64,000 bases of DNA, from positions 1 through 64,000 of the forward strand of contig NZ_SBAP01000013.1 of NCBI RefSeq assembly GCF_004134945.1, in the 5' to 3' direction. The notes under the pieces were generated by a model. The model saw only the letters and a program-made list of their open reading frames with translations. It was not told where the DNA came from and searched no databases. This stretch comes from Fusobacterium_C necrophorum_A. Its GTDB lineage: Bacteria; Fusobacteriota; Fusobacteriia; Fusobacteriales; Fusobacteriaceae. The position numbers and the translations under genes were made by a program. The number at the start of each line of letters is the position of its first letter. The stretch's first letter is position 1. Of the stretch, positions 51,865 through 60,856 are shown piece after piece.

Positions 51865-52950
51865 ATGAAGAAATTGGATATCTATATTACGAAAAACTTC
51901 TTAAAATATTTTTCCTATAGCCTGTTTTCCTTTTTAGCCATTTTTGTATTGAGCCAGATTTTCAAAGTTCTTCGTTATGTGAATGAGGGGCAATTGTCTG
52001 CGGGAGAGGTTCCTCTTTTCCTTGGAAATTTATTGCCCGGGATTATTATTAATGTGGCTCCTTTGGCTGTGTTATTGGGAGGATTGATTTCTATCAATAT
52101 TATGGCGAGTAATTTGGAGATTATTTCTTTAAAAACGTCAGGAATTCGTTTTGCTCGTTTGGTGAGAGGACCGATTGTAGTCTCTTTTTTCATCTCCCTT
52201 GTTGTTTTTTATCTGAATGACAGAGTGTATCCGGGTTCCGTCGTACGCAACCGAGAATTGCGTGGAAAAGCGGATGTGGAAGAGAGAGAGCTTCCTAAAG
52301 AAAAAGAAAATGCTTTTTTTCGAAATGAGGAGGGGCGTTATGTCTACTATATGAAAAAGATAAATCGAGAAAAAGGAATAATGGATTATGTTGAAATCTT
52401 AGATATGTCGGAGGACTTTGATAAGATTGAGAGAATTATTACTGCCAAACAAGGAAAGTATGATTTTGAGAAAAAAATATGGATTTTCAAAGAGGTAAAT
52501 CTTTATTATCCGGAAACGGATAAAACGGAGAGTCGGGTTTTGATTCAAGACGAAAAATATAGGGATGAGCCGGATCGTTTTATTTCTCTTTCCAATATCG
52601 TTCCGAAACAGCAAACGATTGCAGAATTAAAGAAGGCGATCAAAGAAGGCAGTGCTACAGGAAATGAAATCCGAGAAATGTTATCGGAATTGGGAAAACG
52701 TTATTCCTTTCCTTTTGCAAGTTTTGTCGTCTCCTTCCTGGGACTTGCTTTAGGGAGCCATTATGTAAGGGGAATGTCCATTCTGAATATTGTCATTTCT
52801 ATTTTACTGGGTTATGCTTATTATTTGATGGAAGGAGCTTTTGAAGCCCTGGGAATGAACGGTTATTTAAATCCTTTTCTCTCAGGTTGGATTCCCAATT
52901 TATTATTTTTGGCGGCAGGGCTCTATTTTATGAGAAGAGCGGAATATTAG
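51865..52950 (+). CDS. lptG: LPS export permease LptG (YjgP/YjgQ family)
   Basis: A 361-residue partner of LptF with the same layout: three N-terminal helices beginning LDIYITKNFLKYFSYSLFSF, coupling segment EIISLKTSGIRFARLVRGP, periplasmic jellyroll and three C-terminal helices (RYSFPFASFVVSFLGLALGSHY). It starts two bases after lptF with AAAGGGG as ribosome binding site. With LptB and the giant LptC/LptA-like protein of this window, the inner-membrane part of LPS export is complete; LptD and LptE are not here. Confidence 0.88.
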   Translation: MKKLDIYITKNFLKYFSYSLFSFLAIFVLSQIFKVLRYVNEGQLSAGEVPLFLGNLLPGIIINVAPLAVLLGGLISINIMASNLEIISLKTSGIRFARLVRGPIVVSFFISLVVFYLNDRVYPGSVVRNRELRGKADVEERELPKEKENAFFRNEEGRYVYYMKKINREKGIMDYVEILDMSEDFDKIERIITAKQGKYDFEKKIWIFKEVNLYYPETDKTESRVLIQDEKYRDEPDRFISLSNIVPKQQTIAELKKAIKEGSATGNEIREMLSELGKRYSFPFASFVVSFLGLALGSHYVRGMSILNIVISILLGYAYYLMEGAFEALGMNGYLNPFLSGWIPNLLFLAAGLYFMRRAEY

Positions 52951-52962
52951 AAAGAGGTGATT

Positions 52963-54213
52963 ATGAACGAAGGAGTACAAGTAAAAACATTATCAAACGG
53001 TATTACGGTATTGATAGAGAAAGTTCCTGAATTGCAAAGTTTTTCTTTGGGTTTTTTTGTTCGAACAGGAGCGAGAAATGAAAGAGAAGAAGAGAGCGGG
53101 ATTTCTCATTTCATAGAACATATGATGTTCAAGGGAACGGAAACAAGAACTGCGAAGGAGTTGTCTGAAATCATAGACAATGAAGGCGGAATGATGAATG
53201 CCTATACCAGTCGGGAAACTACGGTGTATTATGTACAATTGCTGTCCAGCAAGTTGGAGATAGCCATTGATGTTCTTTCCGACATGATGTTACATTCCAC
53301 CTTTACAGAAGAAAATATTGAAAAAGAAAGAAATGTCATTATTGAAGAAATAAAAATGTATGAGGATAGTCCTGAAGATACGGTGCATGATGAAAATATC
53401 AGTTTTGCTTTGCGAGGGATTCAATCCAACAGTATTTCCGGGACACCGGAAGGATTGAAGAAAATTACAAGAGAGCATTTTATGAAGTATTTGCGAGATC
53501 AATATGTGGCTTCCAATTTAACGATTGTCATTTCCGGAAATTTTGATGAAGAGTTGTTGATGACACAGTTGGAAGAAAAAATGTCCGCTTTTCCAAGTTC
53601 GACCGAGAAGAGAGACTATGACAATCGCTATGAAATTTATTCGGGAACACAGATTATCACGAGAGACACTCAACAGGTTCATATCTGTTTTAACACTCGG
53701 GGGATTGACATACATCATCCTAAGAGATATGCCGTTGCTATTTTAACAAGTGCTTTGGGAGGCGGAATGAGTGCCAGGTTATTTCAAAAGATTCGGGAAG
53801 AAAGAGGATTGGCGTATTCTGTATACAGTTATCAATCTGTTTATGAAGATTGCGGACTGTTTACCACCTATGCCGGAACTACGAAAGAAGCCTATCGGGA
53901 TGTCATTGCCATGATCCAAGAAGAATATCAGGAAATTTTGGAGCATGGAATTACAGAACAGGAATTACGACGTTGTAAAAATCAATTTACCAGTGCTCTG
54001 ATGTTTCATTTGGAAAGCAGCAAGGGAAGAATGTCCAGTATTGCGGCTTCTTATATGAATAACGGAAGAGTGGAGACAAAAGAAGAAGTGATTCAAAATA
54101 TCAATGCCGTTTCTTTGGAAGATATTCAAGAAGTTGCAAAATATTTGTTTGATGAAAAATATTATTCCTGTACTATATTGGGGAATATAAAAGAAGGGGA
54201 GTTTACATTATGA
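52963..54213 (+). CDS. M16-family zinc peptidase
   Basis: A 416-residue metalloprotease of the pitrilysin/mitochondrial processing peptidase family. The inverted zinc motif HFIEH is at residues 49-53 (His49, Glu52, His53), with the distal Glu expected in NVIIEEIKMYEDSP near 125; RGLAYSVYSYQSVYED is the second-half signature. It is a single half-size unit, so it probably acts as a dimer. Processing of peptides or signal sequences is likely but substrates are unknown. The ATG at 52963 follows AAAGAGG. It overlaps dut by four bases. Confidence 0.92.
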   Translation: MNEGVQVKTLSNGITVLIEKVPELQSFSLGFFVRTGARNEREEESGISHFIEHMMFKGTETRTAKELSEIIDNEGGMMNAYTSRETTVYYVQLLSSKLEIAIDVLSDMMLHSTFTEENIEKERNVIIEEIKMYEDSPEDTVHDENISFALRGIQSNSISGTPEGLKKITREHFMKYLRDQYVASNLTIVISGNFDEELLMTQLEEKMSAFPSSTEKRDYDNRYEIYSGTQIITRDTQQVHICFNTRGIDIHHPKRYAVAILTSALGGGMSARLFQKIREERGLAYSVYSYQSVYEDCGLFTTYAGTTKEAYRDVIAMIQEEYQEILEHGITEQELRRCKNQFTSALMFHLESSKGRMSSIAASYMNNGRVETKEEVIQNINAVSLEDIQEVAKYLFDEKYYSCTILGNIKEGEFTL

Positions 54214-54650
54214 GTAAAATACAAGTGAAAGTAGTTTTAGAAGAGGGAGTGCAACTGCCGAAATATGAAAGTGCGGGAGCAGCGGGCTTAGATGTCAGGG
54301 CCAATATTTCAGAAAGTATTACTTTGGGGAGTTTAGAACGTGCTTTGATTCCAACCGGGATTCGAATGGCAATTCCGGAGGGCTATGAAGTACAGGTACG
54401 TCCAAGAAGCGGTTTGGCGTTGAAACATGGCATTACTTTGTTAAACACTCCCGGAACGATTGATTCCGACTATCGGGGAGAACTGAAAATTATTATTGCC
54501 AATATGAGTAAAGAGCCCTATGTAATAGAAGCTCAGGAAAGAATCGGACAATTGGTATTGAATAAAGTGGAACAAATGGAGTTTGAAATTGTATCCTCTT
54601 TGGATGAAACCGTTCGTGGAGAAGGGGGATTTGGACATACAGGAAAGTAA
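54210..54650 (+). CDS. dut: dUTP pyrophosphatase
   Basis: A 146-residue trimeric enzyme converting dUTP to dUMP and pyrophosphate, which keeps uracil out of DNA. All five motifs are present: AGAAGLDVRA (1), PRSGLALKHG (2), GTIDSDYRGE (3), ERIGQLVLNK (4) and RGEGGFGHTG (5). It starts inside the stop region of the M16 gene (ATGA) and is followed nine bases later by rodA. Confidence 0.97.
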   Translation: MSKIQVKVVLEEGVQLPKYESAGAAGLDVRANISESITLGSLERALIPTGIRMAIPEGYEVQVRPRSGLALKHGITLLNTPGTIDSDYRGELKIIIANMSKEPYVIEAQERIGQLVLNKVEQMEFEIVSSLDETVRGEGGFGHTGK

Positions 54651-54659
54651 GAGGTTGTT

Positions 54660-55766
54660 ATGGGAAAAAATCGAAAAAGATATTTTCTAATCAAGCGATT
54701 GAAGAAGATGAATTTATGGTTGATTGCCAATATACTGGCTATTTTCGCCTTGAGTTTAATGAGCATTTATAGCTCTACGATTCCAAAAGGACCCGGTTTT
54801 TTTCAGAAAGAGTTGATATGGTTTTTCATTAGTGCTATCGTATTTGTGGCTTTTTCGTTATTGGACTATCATAAATATATGAAATATGATCGCTATGTCT
54901 ATTTATTCAATGTACTCATGCTTCTGTCCGTTTTTGTCATAGGGACGAAGCGTTTAGGAGCACAGAGATGGATAGATTTAGGACCTATTTCGATTCAACC
55001 GTCTGAATTTGCAAAAATATTTTTAGTATTGACTCTTTCCAGCTACATGGCAAAACATTCGAATGAAAGATTTGAGGGCTTTAGATCCATGATGCTATCT
55101 TTTTTTCATATGCTGCCGATTTTTATACTCATCGCTTTACAGCCGGATTTGGGAACTTCTTTGGTGTTGCTTGTGATCTATGCCAGTTTGGTATTTATCA
55201 ACGGTTTGGACTGGAGAACTATTTTTATTTTGCTTCTTGCTGCGATTTCAGCGATTCCGGGAGCTTATTTCTTCTTATTACATGACTATCAAAGGCAGAG
55301 AGTCTTAACTTTTTTGAATCCCGGAGAGGATATGCTGGGCTCCGGTTGGAATGTCATGCAATCGATGATCGCCATTGGTTCGGGAGGGGTTCGAGGTAAG
55401 GGATTTTTGGAGAACTCCCAGAGTAAATTGCGGTTTTTACCGGAATCTCATACCGATTTTATCGGAGCGGTCTATTTGGAGGAAAGAGGATTTTTAGGGG
55501 GAGTTGCTTTGTTACTGCTCTATTTGCTTTTACTCATTCAAATTTTAAAGATTGCGGAGGATACCGAAGAACGATTTGGAAAATTGATTTGCTATGGAAT
55601 TGCTTCCATTTTCTTTTTTCATATTTTCATCAATTTAGGAATGATTATGGGAATTATGCCGGTAACGGGTTTACCTCTTCTCCTGATGAGCTACGGAGGA
55701 AGTTCTTTGGTGTTTGCCTATATGATGCTGGGCATTGTGCAAAGTGTAAAATTTTATCGGGGGTAG
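54660..55766 (+). CDS. rodA: Rod-shape peptidoglycan glycosyltransferase RodA
   Basis: A 368-residue SEDS-family polymerase with ten membrane helices that makes glycan strands during elongation. Key blocks: GAQRWIDLGPISIQPSEFAKI (residues about 100-120), QPDLGTSL (catalytic Asp region, near 161-168), LPESHTDFIGAVYLEERG and TGLPLLLMSYGGSS close to the end. The RWIDLG/PESHTDFI wording fits RodA better than FtsW. TG of the ATG follows the dut stop by nine bases; RBS AGAGG is modest. It overlaps nothing and is one base from the next gene. Confidence 0.92.
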   Translation: MGKNRKRYFLIKRLKKMNLWLIANILAIFALSLMSIYSSTIPKGPGFFQKELIWFFISAIVFVAFSLLDYHKYMKYDRYVYLFNVLMLLSVFVIGTKRLGAQRWIDLGPISIQPSEFAKIFLVLTLSSYMAKHSNERFEGFRSMMLSFFHMLPIFILIALQPDLGTSLVLLVIYASLVFINGLDWRTIFILLLAAISAIPGAYFFLLHDYQRQRVLTFLNPGEDMLGSGWNVMQSMIAIGSGGVRGKGFLENSQSKLRFLPESHTDFIGAVYLEERGFLGGVALLLLYLLLLIQILKIAEDTEERFGKLICYGIASIFFFHIFINLGMIMGIMPVTGLPLLLMSYGGSSLVFAYMMLGIVQSVKFYRG

Positions 55767-55767
55767 C

Positions 55768-56640
55768 ATGAAAGAATATCGAGTAAAAGAAAAGTATATT
55801 GGAGTGCGAGTGGACAGATACCTTAGAAAAGAGTTTCCGGACTTATCGTTAGGAGATATTTTCAAAGGTCTAAGAACCGGTAAGATAAAAGTGAATGGAA
55901 AAAAAGTAAAAGAGAATTATCGTTTTGTATCGGAAGATTGTATTCAACTTTATTTGGAGATCAAAGAGCAAAAGAAAAGGGAATTTTTAATCTTGTCTTC
56001 TGAAGAGAGAGCTAAATTGGAAGAAGGTATTTTGTATCAAGACCAGGATATATTGGTCTATTGTAAAAAAGCGGGAGAGTTAATGCACAAAGGGAGTTCT
56101 CATGACTATGGTTTGGCGGAACAGTTTCAGGCCTATTTTCAAAATGAGGATTTTCACTTTGTAAATCGTTTGGATAAGGAGACCTCCGGACTTGTTTTGG
56201 GAGGGAAATGTTTAAAAATTGTTCGTGAATTGGCGGCGGCTATAAAAAAGAGGACAATTGTCAAAAAATATTATATAATAGTGGAGGGGAATCCGCCTAA
56301 AAATCATTTTTCTTTAAGAAGTTATTTGAAAAAAGGAGAAACTCGAGTCTTGGAAAGTCAATGTGCCAAGGAAGATTACCGAGAATGTTCGGCAAGTTTT
56401 CAGGTTTTGAAACGGAAAAAAGATTACTCTCTTCTGGAAGCAAATTTGGAAACAGGACGAACTCATCAGTTAAGAGTACAACTCGCCGGAATGGGCTTTC
56501 CCATTTTAGGAGATGGAAAGTATGGAAAAAAGAAAGCGGGAAGAATGTACTTACACTCACATTTGTTAAAAATTTCAGATTGGGAACAAGAATGGGATAC
56601 AGGAATTCCCACTGAATTTTTATGGTATTTTAATAAATAA
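55768..56640 (+). CDS. RluA-family pseudouridine synthase
   Basis: A 290-residue enzyme that isomerises uridines in rRNA or tRNA. An S4 RNA-binding domain (residues about 12-65, RVDRYLRKEFPDLSLGDIF) precedes the catalytic domain with NRLDKETSG, where Asp136 is the nucleophile, and the later motifs LETGRTHQLRVQLAGMGFPILGD split over the KYG end. It resembles RluC/RluD; the target site cannot be assigned. It begins one base after rodA. Confidence 0.9.
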   Translation: MKEYRVKEKYIGVRVDRYLRKEFPDLSLGDIFKGLRTGKIKVNGKKVKENYRFVSEDCIQLYLEIKEQKKREFLILSSEERAKLEEGILYQDQDILVYCKKAGELMHKGSSHDYGLAEQFQAYFQNEDFHFVNRLDKETSGLVLGGKCLKIVRELAAAIKKRTIVKKYYIIVEGNPPKNHFSLRSYLKKGETRVLESQCAKEDYRECSASFQVLKRKKDYSLLEANLETGRTHQLRVQLAGMGFPILGDGKYGKKKAGRMYLHSHLLKISDWEQEWDTGIPTEFLWYFNK

Positions 56641-56654
56641 ATAAGGGAGGAAAC

Positions 56655-57956
56655 ATGGAAAATCAAGGATTCTTAGACAAGTATTTTAAACTGAGTGAGA
56701 GAGGAAGCACTGTGAGAAATGAAGTTATCGGAGGGATAACCACTTTCTTGGCAATGGCATATATTATCTTTGTCAATCCGTCTATTTTAAGTTTAACGGG
56801 AATGGATAAGGGAGCTCTTATTACAGTTACTTGTTTAGCAACCGCATTGGGAACTTTTATCTCGGGAGTTTGGGCAAATGCTCCATTCGGACTGGCTCCG
56901 GGAATGGGATTAAATGCTTTCTTTACATTTACTTTGGTCATGGACAAAGGGGTCACTTGGGAAACCGCTTTAGGAATAGTATTTTTATCAGGATGTTTCT
57001 TTTTCATTCTATCTTTAGGGGGAATTCGAGAACGAATTGCAGACTGTATCCCGCTATCTATTAAAATTGCGGTAGGAGCAGGGATTGGATTATTTATTAC
57101 CTTAATCGGTTTGAAAAATATGGGCTTAGTCGTGAAAAATGAAGCAACTTTAGTGGGACTTGGAGTTTTAGGACCGGAAGTGTTAATTGGAATTGCAGGC
57201 TTGTTCATTGCGGTCATTTTGGAAATTAAAAGAGTAAAAGGCGGAATTTTGATTGGGATTTTAAGCTCTACCGTTTTGGCCTTTATTTTTCATAAGGTAG
57301 AAATGCCAAGCAGTTTTGTTTCATTACCGCCAAGTATGGCACCTATTTTTATGAAATTGGATATTAAGAGTGCATTTCAACTTTCTTTGATGGGACCTAT
57401 TTTTTCTTTTATGTTTGTAGATTTATTTGATTCTCTAGGAACTTTGATTTCTTGTTCCAAAGAAATTGGTTTGGTGGAAAAAGACGGAAAGATAAAAGGA
57501 TTTGGAAAAATGCTTTATACTGACGTGGCATCTACTATTTTTGGAGCGGTTATGGGAACTTCTACCGTAACTACTTTTGTAGAATCTTCCGCAGGAATTG
57601 CAGCAGGAGCGAGAACGGGATTGGCATCGGTCGTGACTGCGATTTTATTTGTATTATCTCTAATATTTGCTCCTTTGGTTGGAGTGGTACCGGGATATGC
57701 AACCGCATCGGCTCTTATTATTGTCGGGGTGTATATGTTTAAAAATGTAAGATTTTTAGATTTCAACGATTTAAAAACTTTAGTGCCCGCTTTTATCATC
57801 ATTATTATGATGCCATTGACTTACAGTATCAGTATCGGTTTGAGTTTGGGATTTATTGCTTATATTGTCATTCATGTTTTGACAGGAGAATTCAAAGCTT
57901 TAAACCTTCCTTTGGTTTTTGTAGGGGTTTTATCCTTTATCAACTTAGTGATTTAA
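56655..57956 (+). CDS. NCS2-family purine permease (AzgA/PbuG-like)
   Basis: A 433-residue, about 13-helix transporter for adenine, guanine or hypoxanthine. The start STVRNEVIGGITTFLAMAYIIFVNP, GLAPGMGLNAFFTFT near residue 80 and the second half with FVDLFDSLGTLI and TSTVTTFVESSAGIAAGARTGL are typical for the AzgA-like branch. It is probably driven by protons. It follows the rluA-like gene by 14 bases with GGGAGG and is the last gene of the alr series. No purine riboswitch is present upstream. Confidence 0.92.
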   Translation: MENQGFLDKYFKLSERGSTVRNEVIGGITTFLAMAYIIFVNPSILSLTGMDKGALITVTCLATALGTFISGVWANAPFGLAPGMGLNAFFTFTLVMDKGVTWETALGIVFLSGCFFFILSLGGIRERIADCIPLSIKIAVGAGIGLFITLIGLKNMGLVVKNEATLVGLGVLGPEVLIGIAGLFIAVILEIKRVKGGILIGILSSTVLAFIFHKVEMPSSFVSLPPSMAPIFMKLDIKSAFQLSLMGPIFSFMFVDLFDSLGTLISCSKEIGLVEKDGKIKGFGKMLYTDVASTIFGAVMGTSTVTTFVESSAGIAAGARTGLASVVTAILFVLSLIFAPLVGVVPGYATASALIIVGVYMFKNVRFLDFNDLKTLVPAFIIIIMMPLTYSISIGLSLGFIAYIVIHVLTGEFKALNLPLVFVGVLSFINLVI

Positions 57957-58044
57957 GGGGAAGAGGAAGGAGACTTTCTTAACTAGCCACGACAGGAAGG
58001 AATATTCTGAAAAAATGTGTATAAAACATCATTAAAGGAGAAAT

Positions 58045-58938
58045 ATGAGAGCAGGAATGGGAATTTTAGTCACCTTTATCGGTGGTGTATTTTGGGGATT
58101 TTCCGGGGTGGCAGGGAAGTATCTCTTTGAATCCGCAGGGGTCACAAGTGACTGGTTAGTTCCTTGGAGATTGTTGACAGCCGGAAGTGTTATGTTGCTT
58201 TATTTATATCATAAGCAGGGAAAGGCCGTGTTTCGAATTCTGAAAGAAGATTACAAAGATTTGCTGGTATATGCTGTTTTTGGAATGATGGCTTGTCAGT
58301 ATACTTATTTTACGACGGTACAATATTCCAATGCGGCGATTGCAACGATACTTCAATATTCCGCACCTCCATTCATTATGATATATATGTGCTATCGAGA
58401 ACGAAAAAAACCGGAAAAAATAGAGGTGATTTCTTTAGTTTCTTCTTGTATTGGAGTCTTTGTACTATGTACTCATTTTCAGTTTGAGACCTTTGTAATT
58501 TCTCCGAAAGCATTGATTTGGGGGTTGATTTCCGCTTTTGCCATGATGATAAATACGATTCAACCGGTGAATTTATTAAAAAAATACGGTTCTTTTTTAC
58601 CTTTGGCATGGTCTATGATTATCGGGGGAAGTCTTTTATTTCTCTGGACACGTCCTGATAGAATTCCGGTACATTATACTTGGAATTTATTTGGAGGTTT
58701 CTTTGCCGTTGTATTTTTAGGAACGATAGTTGCTTTTACTTTATACATGGAGGGAATTAAAATGATAGGACCGACGAAGGCGGCACTCATTGCTTGTGTA
58801 GAACCTATTTCCGCAACCGTTCTTTCTATTTTATTGTTGGGAACTTCGTTTGAATTTTTTGACATAGTTGGAATTGCCTTAATCCTTTTGGCGGTGTGCC
58901 TGCTATCTTATCCGACAAAAAATAAAAAAAATAGTTGA
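58045..58938 (+). CDS. EamA/DMT-family transporter
   Basis: A 297-residue membrane protein with ten helices and two EamA repeats (residues about 5-140 and 150-290), starting GILVTFIGGVFWGFSGVAGKYLF. EamA proteins export or import small metabolites such as amino acids or purine precursors; the substrate here is unknown. An 88-base spacer separates it from the purine permease, and AAAGGAG lies six bases before the ATG. The promoter of the flavodoxin gene begins one base before its stop codon. Confidence 0.9.
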   Translation: MRAGMGILVTFIGGVFWGFSGVAGKYLFESAGVTSDWLVPWRLLTAGSVMLLYLYHKQGKAVFRILKEDYKDLLVYAVFGMMACQYTYFTTVQYSNAAIATILQYSAPPFIMIYMCYRERKKPEKIEVISLVSSCIGVFVLCTHFQFETFVISPKALIWGLISAFAMMINTIQPVNLLKKYGSFLPLAWSMIIGGSLLFLWTRPDRIPVHYTWNLFGGFFAVVFLGTIVAFTLYMEGIKMIGPTKAALIACVEPISATVLSILLLGTSFEFFDIVGIALILLAVCLLSYPTKNKKNS

Positions 58939-58963
58939 CAAATTTAGTAAATTATAATATACT
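58935..58963 (+). promoter_or_regulatory. Flavodoxin promoter
   Basis: TTGACA (58935-58940), 17 bases, TATACT (58958-58963). The -35 box includes the stop codon of the EamA gene. Confidence 0.82.
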
Positions 58964-59003
58964 GAAAGAGAACAATAGTAGAAGAGATTGAAGGAGGGAA
59001 TAT

Positions 59004-59429
59004 ATGAAAATCGCATTAGTGTATAGAAGTACTACAGGAAGAACGGAAGCTATGGCAAAGGCTATCGAGGAAGGAATTTTAGCAGCAGGGGGAACAGTCA
59101 AGGCATCTTCCATAGAAGATGTTAAGGTAGAAGATGTTTTTGCAAGCGATATTTTGGTTTTAGGAAGTTCTGCGGATGGAGCGGAATCCATTGATGAAGC
59201 TCATTTTGTCCCATTTATGGAAGAGAATAAAGACAAATTTTCCGGGAAAAAAGTTTTTCTATTCGGTTCTTACGGATGGGGTGGAGGAGAATATGCCAAT
59301 ACTTGGAAAGATCAAATCCTAGAATTTGGAGGAGAAATGATAGAAGAGCCGGTGACTTGTTTAGAAGATCCGGAAGAGGCTACTTTAGAACAATTGCGAG
59401 AAGTTGGAAAAAAGATAGCTGCCTTATAA
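59004..59429 (+). CDS. Flavodoxin
   Basis: A 141-residue FMN-binding electron carrier. The phosphate-binding loop YRSTTGRTEAMA is at residues 7-18; LGSSADGAE holds the first isoalloxazine loop and FGSYGWGGGEYANTW the second (around residues 88-102), where Tyr and Trp stack on the flavin. Length is that of short-chain flavodoxins. It can replace ferredoxin when iron is scarce, and a ferredoxin gene lies elsewhere in this window. GGAGGG precedes the ATG, and it is monocistronic. Confidence 0.94.
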   Translation: MKIALVYRSTTGRTEAMAKAIEEGILAAGGTVKASSIEDVKVEDVFASDILVLGSSADGAESIDEAHFVPFMEENKDKFSGKKVFLFGSYGWGGGEYANTWKDQILEFGGEMIEEPVTCLEDPEEATLEQLREVGKKIAAL

Positions 59430-59466
59430 GAAGCCATTTACAAATAATTTTATAAAATTTCATGTC

Positions 59467-59500
59467 GAAAAGGGAACTGTTACAGTTCCCTTTTTATTTT
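59467..59500. terminator. Bidirectional terminator between flavodoxin and argH
   Basis: AGGGAACTG and CAGTTCCCT form a tight stem with T runs on both sides. The argH stop codon (59482-59480) is in the loop, so the hairpin serves both converging genes. Confidence 0.92.
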
Positions 59501-60847
59501 TTGAATATGAAGCAGGACATTTTCTTTCTTGGGAGAACCAAAGGTCAATCTACAAGAAATCATAGTTTCTAAAGAAATCACTTGAAAAATATCCTCCTGA
59601 AAAAGAGAGGAGTACCCTCGGAATTTTGCCAGAGTCCAATTTTGAAAAATAGAGCCTTCCTCATTGGCATCTTTTACCATAGCTCCTACTATAGCATAGG
59701 CATCTCGGAAAGGGAGCCCTTTTGTGGTCAGATAGTCCGCAATATCGGTTGCCTCTATATAGCCTTGATAACAGGCTTCTTTCATTCTCTTTGGATGAAC
59801 TTGTATCTTAAGAAGCATTTCCGTGAAAATAGAGAGGCAAGCCTTTGTGGTATCCAAAGAATCAAAAAAAGCTTCTTTATCTTCCTGCAAGTCTTTATTA
59901 TAGGCTAGAGGAAGAGATTTCATGGTTGTAAACAGAGCGAAAAGATGTCCGAAAACTCTTCCCGTTTTTCCTCGAATGAGTTCTGCCGCATCCGGATTTT
60001 TTTTCTGAGGCATAATGCTGCTTCCGGTCGAAAAGTCGTCACTGATTTCTATATAGCCGTAGTCTTGAGAAGAAAAGAGAATCAATTCCTCGCAAAAACG
60101 AGAGAGGTGCATCATAGTGAGAGAAAAATTATGCATGCTGTCCAAAAGATAATCCCGATCACTGACAGAATCTAAACTATTATTCGTGGGAGCTTTAAAA
60201 TGAAGAAAAGAACTTGTCAAATTTCTATCAATCGGATAGGTGGTTCCCGTCAAAGCGGCAGCCCCCAGAGGACAGTAATTTAAAAGCTCTAAAGTATTTT
60301 TCATCTTTTGAATGTCTCGAAAAAACATTTCCACATAGGCCATAAGATAATGAGCAAAGGTGCTGGCTTGGGCTTTTTGTAAATGTGTGAAAGCGGGCAT
60401 GTAACTTTCCAAGTGTTGCTCTGCCAACGAAAGAAGAGATTTTACCAAATTTTGTAAAAGCTCTATGACACTTTGCAATTCACTTCGCACAAAAAGTTTC
60501 ATGTCTAGGGCAACTTGATCATTTCGACTTCTTCCCGTATGAAGTTTCTTTCCGACATCTCCTATTCTTCGAATCAATTCATGCTCAATGTTCATATGAA
60601 TATCTTCAAACTCCTCTGAAAACGGAAACTTTTGATTTTCGATCTCCTCAAGAATCTCCTCCAAGTTTTTTTGAATTGTATCCGCCTCTTCTATGGAAAG
60701 GATTTTTGCATGAGAAAGGGCTTTGACATGGGCAATGCTTCCTAAAATATCCTCTTTTGCCAGACGTTTATCAAAGGAAATGGAAGAATGAAATTGTAGT
60801 AATTGTGCATTGGCTTTTTGGTGAAAACGTTTTGAAAAATGCTGCAT
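59480..60847 (-). CDS. argH: Argininosuccinate lyase
   Basis: A 455-residue enzyme of the fumarase/aspartase superfamily splitting argininosuccinate into arginine and fumarate, the last arginine step. Signature SSIMPQKKNPD is intact (flexible catalytic loop); HMNIEHELIRRIGDVGKKLHTGRSRNDQ and FTHLQKAQAS are the other conserved blocks. The ATG at 60847 has AGGAGG five bases upstream, and that box overlaps the argG stop codon. It ends inside a bidirectional terminator. Third gene of the leader-controlled operon. Confidence 0.96.
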   Translation of the reverse strand: MQHFSKRFHQKANAQLLQFHSSISFDKRLAKEDILGSIAHVKALSHAKILSIEEADTIQKNLEEILEEIENQKFPFSEEFEDIHMNIEHELIRRIGDVGKKLHTGRSRNDQVALDMKLFVRSELQSVIELLQNLVKSLLSLAEQHLESYMPAFTHLQKAQASTFAHYLMAYVEMFFRDIQKMKNTLELLNYCPLGAAALTGTTYPIDRNLTSSFLHFKAPTNNSLDSVSDRDYLLDSMHNFSLTMMHLSRFCEELILFSSQDYGYIEISDDFSTGSSIMPQKKNPDAAELIRGKTGRVFGHLFALFTTMKSLPLAYNKDLQEDKEAFFDSLDTTKACLSIFTEMLLKIQVHPKRMKEACYQGYIEATDIADYLTTKGLPFRDAYAIVGAMVKDANEEGSIFQNWTLAKFRGYSSLFQEDIFQVISLETMISCRLTFGSPKKENVLLHIQKIKREL

Positions 60848-60856
60848 AAGAGCCTC